A DNA stretch of 64,000 nucleotides from Chelonoidis abingdonii (lineage: Eukaryota; Chordata; Testudines; Testudinidae). The notes beneath the pieces were generated by a model. The model had not been told where the DNA came from. It searched no databases and saw only the letters and a program-made list of their open reading frames with translations. The stretch's first letter is position 1; the number at the start of each line of letters is the position of its first letter. A program made the translations under genes and the position numbers. Below are positions 59,330 through 64,000 of the stretch, one piece after another. The stretch lies in contig NC_133769.1 of assembly GCF_003597395.2 (NCBI RefSeq), positions 46,121,539 to 46,185,538 of the forward strand, in the 5' to 3' direction.

Positions 59330-60307
59330 TGTTGTCATAATATTTATCCAGAAAGTATCCTGTAAGGCATCAAATGAAAACTGGTGACCTGCTGATCATT
59401 AACATTGTGCAATATTTGTATAGTTAGGGTATTAAATGCGCTTGAAATACATCCCTACAATATGTTCAAACCAAGCAATGTAAATAGAGCAAATCAACAG
59501 GTTTGTCTCTGACAAAAGAATGTGGATTAACCAATCTGCTTGGGTTTAGCTTTGTAAACCAAAGATAATGAACATTTGCACTTGAGGTAAACACCAGTTA
59601 TCAGGATGAGAAGACAGCATGGCATCAGCTTTCTGGAGCACAAGCAGCAGGGAAGAAAATCTTCAAAAGAATACATTCTGTAGGTTTACAAACTATAAGA
59701 AGAAGGGGAGAGAACCCCTTAGTTATCCATAATTTAAGGGATGAAGAGGCCAGCACTCTTAGAGTCTGTGAAAGATGGATCCCCCAGCCATGTGGATGGA
59801 AGATGCTGAGAGCTGACTGTAAGTGAGAAATTGCCTGGCACATGGATTGTAATCTGTTAAAACACACTTTCTAGTGACTCAAAGTTATTTGTACCCAGTT
59901 TTGTTTCCATTATCCTTGCTTACTGTCACCTAAGTGTCTGTTCATTATTCATAAACTTATTTTTTGTTTTACCATAAAATCATCAGCGTGCTATGTAGTA
60001 AAGTAAAGGGCTGGTCCTCAGCTAAACAAATGGACTGTTGTGTGCACTGTCTCTTTGATGGCAGCAGATTTGGTAATTTCTGAGAGTGTCTGTAATAGGA
60101 GTTAGATACTGCAGAGAAACATCTCTGGTGAACTTGGGCACTCTGAATGTTACCCATAAGGCAAGGTTTAGACTGGCAGAGTCTTGAGGAGGCAGACAGG
60201 TTGGGGTGGCAGGGTGCTGGCACAGTTTAAGTTCCAGCAAAGCTTCTTGCTGTGGCAGAGAGGTAACCATGGTTTACAGTTCTGGGCATCCTGAAGAGAG
60301 TATCACA
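59330..60307 (+). mobile_element. LTR-like segment
   Basis: Proposed start TGTTGTCATAAT and end ...AGTATCACA. A polyadenylation-type stretch 'cataaacttattttttgttt' lies about two thirds along (59950-59970), followed by a G/T-rich U5-like part, the layout of an LTR. No reliable target duplication, and the right boundary is a guess. Confidence 0.4.
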
Positions 60308-61541
60308 CCAGGATTTCGGTAGGAGCCTCTAAAGGTCCAATCTATTTTCCATTTACCAAAGGCCCTACATTACCAGCATTTCCCCACCATCCAAGGCAGG
60401 CTAGTTATGGCTCCCTGTAGAGTATGTTAAAAGTGCTTGAAGGGCTTTCCAGAGATCAGTGCAAGGCATTTTCTCCCTTTTCAAGGGGAGATGAACATAT
60501 TTCTGCTGAATGTGCTTCTGCAGCTCCCCCATCTCTGGATAATCTGCAACCTCTGTGAAAATACTTTCTATTTCTACATAGCTTTTCTCTATGGATCACT
60601 AAGTACTCTATAAATCTGAAACCTCACAACCCTCTTGAGAGATAGCCACTGTTATGCTCATTTTAAAAATGAGGCTCAGAGATGTTAAATAACTTATCCT
60701 AGGTCACACAGTGAGTCAGCCACAGAGGCAGGAAGACAATCCAGAGTCCTAGTTCCATATCACCTTGTTCTAACCACTAGACAACACGGGATGTAGGCCT
60801 CACTGACTGTAAACAATGATATCTTCCTGCCTAGATTGTTCCTGGAGAAGGAAATGTAAAAAACTGTGGTGAATCAGATGTGACAGTACTGGCCCTGTTT
60901 GCACCCGTCTGGTGTTAGTGGGGAGAATTCTTTAGAATGTTGCATTATTCTGGCAGTACATAGGACACACACGGTAGCTAGATAGCTGGCAGGGACAAGG
61001 AAGATCTAAAGAAGCATAGGTATAATTAAGACAAAGTTTTCATGTATTAAATACAATAAAATAATTTTATGACAATTTAATTATTTTTTTTACCTTTTGG
61101 GAAGAAGAAAAGAAAACCCTAATCAAATAATGTAGGGCATCACTCTGAACAACTCTAGCCCTGCACACATCTAGAAAGCCATAACTCCAAGGATACAGGA
61201 CCTACTGTGGTTTTTTTATAGCCCAATAAAAAAGAGACAGCACAGAGCTTACCCTATAAAGGAGCTGCAGACAAAGAGTGTGAGGTTTCTTTTAAACCCA
61301 GGGGTCCCCATTAAACATACTAGTAAAAATCAGCACTTGAGGAATTGCCTGGTCTGTAATACAAGAGAAGTAGTAATGCAAACCTGCACACTTGCAATAA
61401 TGGCAGAACCTGTCTCCTGTTCAGAATGGAGAGATGCTGTTTGTACACTAGACAATTAAAGAGCTTGTAGTTGAACTGACGCGATAGAACAAACTGTTCC
61501 TGTTAGTCATGTTGATTCAGTTTAAGAACCCTTTTGCCCTG
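60308..61541. other. Unassigned DNA with an antisense SINE fragment
   Basis: At about 60650-60790 an antisense MIR-like SINE reads 'aaaatgaggctcagagatgt', 'ataacttatcctaggtcaca' and 'ttctaaccactagacaacac', that is core then head. Nothing else assigned. Confidence 0.5.
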
Positions 61542-61546
61542 CATCC

Positions 61547-62380
61547 TGTCATAAACAGATAGCTAAGGGTTAATGTCTCTTTCACCTGGAAAGGGTTAAC
61601 AAAAGACACCTGACCAGAGGACCAATCAGGAAACAAGATACTTTCAACTCTGGGTAGAGGGAAGTTTTGGGTGTGGGTCTTTTGTCGCTCTGGGCTCTGA
61701 GGGTGATCACACTATCTCCAGGCTCTCTAATCTTCTGTTTCCAACTTGTAAGTACAGGTAGAAAGACAATATAGGCTTTTACATTGTTTTTCTGTATTTG
61801 CAAGTATGTAGTTTGCTGGAAATATCTTAAATTGTATTTTTTCTGAATAAGGCTGTTTATTCATTTTTTGTAAGCTAACAGACCCTGTAAAGTTTTATCA
61901 TCTGAACAAAGCCATTTTATGTCTGTTCTGCTCTCTTTTTATTAAGAAGCATGTTCTTTCTAACTCTGTTTGATTTTTCTAGTTGAAGGCTCAAGGAATT
62001 GGAACTCTGTGCCAGGACTTACTGTCCTCTCAGGAGAGGCTGGGAGGGGGGGAAGGTATTGTTCCTCATCTGTTTTGTAATTCAAACGGAGTTTAAGTAG
62101 CAGTAATCTTCCGGTACTCAAGGGAGGCGAGAGCTACTGGGAGGAGTAAAAGAGGGGGGATAAGGGGAGAGGTTAACATTCCCCATTATTGTGAGACTCA
62201 AGGCATCTGAGTCTTGGGGTCCCCAGGGAAGGTTTTGGGGGACCAGAGTTTATCAAACACTCAGAGTTTTGATTGGTGGCAGCATATCAGATCTAAGCTG
62301 GTAATTAAGCTTAGAGGTTTCATGTAGGTACCCAACTTTTGGATGCTAAGGTTCAGATTTGGGAATTATACCTCATGACA
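61547..62380 (+). mobile_element. Solo LTR, 834 bp, 5-bp TSD
   Basis: Starts TGTCATAAACAG and ends ...CTCATGACA, flanked by catcc at 61542-61546 and 62381-62385. It shares its opening (TGTCATAA), 'aaacaagatactttcaa' and a late 'agatctaagctggtaattaa' with the general plan of the LTR at 38.27 kb, so the two are related but distinct subfamilies. No internal coding region remains. Confidence 0.87.
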
Positions 62381-64000
62381 CATCCCCTCTAGTGTTTTTC
62401 TAAACCATTGCAATTGCAAAGCCTTCTGGATACCTAGCTTATAGTTGCTGGCAGAGCTCCCCAAAAGCAATGGATTCTGGGAGATTTCAAATGGTCATTA
62501 GCACACTATTTTATGGTAGTGGGAGGGTTTGTCCACCCTAAAGTGGTTCACAAGGAAGCAGTTCTTAGATCTGCTGAAAGGAAGTCTAATTTGGATACAG
62601 ATGGCATCTGGATCTCCCACGGGACCAGAGCCTCAACTGGTGTAAATTGGCACAGTCCAATTGAAGTTGATAGTGCTAAGCTGATTTGCATCAGCTGAGG
62701 AGCTGGCCCATTGAACTAGTTGGAGCATTTGTGTGGCTGCAAAGTGTTTTACAAGTATTCAAAGGGATTAGAATGGCTCTTAGAGGGTGAATTGCTCTAG
62801 TGTAGGAAATGCCTGAGAACAAAGCAGACCAGTGACAGAATGGGATGTATCCTGTACCCCTGAAGGCTCACAGTTTGCACTCACAGAACTCCACTGTTTG
62901 TTGAAAACAGAGAGAAGTTTAACTTTCCAAGCAAGAATGATCTTCATTACCTGAGGGGTAAAATAAAAGATTAAAAAATACTGTCTCATAAGGCCAGGAA
63001 ATTCAATAATTGATTTTGTGCTTTGATCTCAATCTGTCTCTCCCTTCTCTTTTTTCAGCCTGACTCTGGTGTGAGATAATTAAAGATAGACAAAATAAGG
63101 AGCATTATGCATATTTCTACAGTGCCATAAGAGTGACATCACATTCATGTCAACAGGGCATGCAAGTAGCTGAGACAACACTCAACACTTCTTTACTGGA
63201 GCAACTGATTATGCATAACCACACAGCTGTGTGTTTCCTGGCCAGCTTTTTGAGAGAGCCAGGTGTGTTCGCTTAGCTGTTTAGAGGAAGGGACTATCCT
63301 TTTCTACATGTTTGCACACACCCCTAGCACAAAGGGGACTCCACTTGGTTGAGGCCTCTGGGCACTACCACAATATGAATATTAAACAATAGTAAATTGA
63401 TGATAGACTTTCTTTGTGTGATTTATTTCTTGTGTCAAGGTAATTCATGGTAATAAGACAAGAACTCTGCCCTGAGCAAACAACCATCTGATTTCTAGAG
63501 AGGTGACAGATACAATGAGTCAAAACAGAAATCACCAATGAATGTTGAGTGTGGGAAGAGAGGGAGGGAGGGACGGGCTAATGAGTCATAAAATAAAAAG
63601 GAGAGGGAGCGAAGCTTGTGGGAAACCTGGCATGTTGGCTCCATTGCAATCATTCATGTTACTATCTTCCATTAATTTCTTGGGTGTATTTTGCTTTTCA
63701 AGGGAGTGAGGAGGTTCTGAGATGGTGTTCTCCTAATACAACTGGGAATGAGAGTGTCAATGAGCAACATGAGGGGGGGAAGAGAGAGTCAGTGAGGTTT
63801 ATAAAAGTAGTGAGGTTTGAAGAGGAAGGAAGCCATGTTTCTAGATGTGTTAGAGGAATGAAGCTGTTGAGGGCAACATGAAGTAAAGAATCATGAGTGA
63901 GAAGAGACAAAGCGAGCAAGAAAGCAAGTCAGGTTAGCAGAGCAAAGGGTGCATGAAGGGGTATTAACAGAATAGAGCCCTGTAGAGGGAGAGTTGTGAA
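62381..64000. other. Unassigned DNA with dispersed repeat copies
   Basis: 62630-62710 holds a good copy of the dispersed phrase family ('aactggtgtaaattggcaca', 'tccaattgaagttgat', 'ctgatttgcatcagctgagg'). 63285-63400 is an L2-like tail, sense ('gaagggactatccttttcta' ... 'ccctagcacaaaggggactc'). The end of the window is GA-rich and has no recognised gene. Confidence 0.5.

Noticed and set aside
1..64000. CRISPR arrays, operons and bacterial-type promoters or terminators
   Set aside because: No regularly spaced direct repeats; the repeat content is that of a vertebrate nuclear genome, where such features are not expected.

Overview
The window looks like repeat-rich, gene-poor nuclear DNA of an amniote, most probably a turtle. 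I find no CpG-island promoter and no exon I can assign to a host gene. Nearly all recognisable coding sequence belongs to decayed transposable elements. The turtle call rests on the repeat mix: PIF/Harbinger-type elements opening GGCCTGGTCTACACTAC, CR1 LINEs, Penelope-like elements with a shared hammerhead-like tail, solo LTRs opening TGTCATAA, CORE-type SINEs and L2-like tails. It is inferred from repeat recognition, not from a marker gene.

Layout. 1-6.3 kb: mostly old unassigned DNA with an L2-like tail (529-620), a CR1 3' end (3.64-4.19 kb) and a hairpin-forming Penelope-tail insertion with a 10-bp target duplication (4249-4444). 6.3-9.7 kb, minus strand: a decayed Ty3/gypsy-type retrotransposon whose order is SCAN-like gag, CCHC knuckle, protease, integrase, then reverse transcriptase. 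Integrase before RT is the Gmr1-like arrangement. 9.7-28 kb: sparse old repeats, a short Penelope tail with 9-bp duplications (17386-17469), a hairpin repeat (22.66 kb), a TG microsatellite (25.4 kb) and a G-rich fold-back repeat (27.87-28.16 kb). 28-35 kb: SINE, GATA microsatellite, a 294-bp Harbinger MITE, an antisense CR1, and a 1951-bp Harbinger derivative with a possible Myb/SANT remnant. 38-47 kb: a solo LTR split by a hAT MITE with perfect 8-bp duplications, a hAT MITE, a TIR element, and two further solo LTRs. 49.7-52.2 kb: a decayed Penelope-like element with RT and GIY-YIG remnants, interrupted by a 914-bp run of N, ending in a 40-nt hammerhead-ribozyme-like motif. 54.4-55.6 kb: antisense CR1, apparently holding a small hAT insertion. 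57-64 kb: L2-like tails, an LTR-like segment and a solo LTR with 5-bp duplications.

No set of genes works together here. The biology is retroelement and DNA-transposon biology plus decay: stop codons, frameshifts, lost catalytic residues and nested insertions. The observations most worth checking are the compact hammerhead-like motif at 52098-52137, the integrase-before-RT element with a SCAN-like gag, and the chance that the assembly gap inside the Penelope element is mis-sized. I see nothing that I would call a wholly new system.
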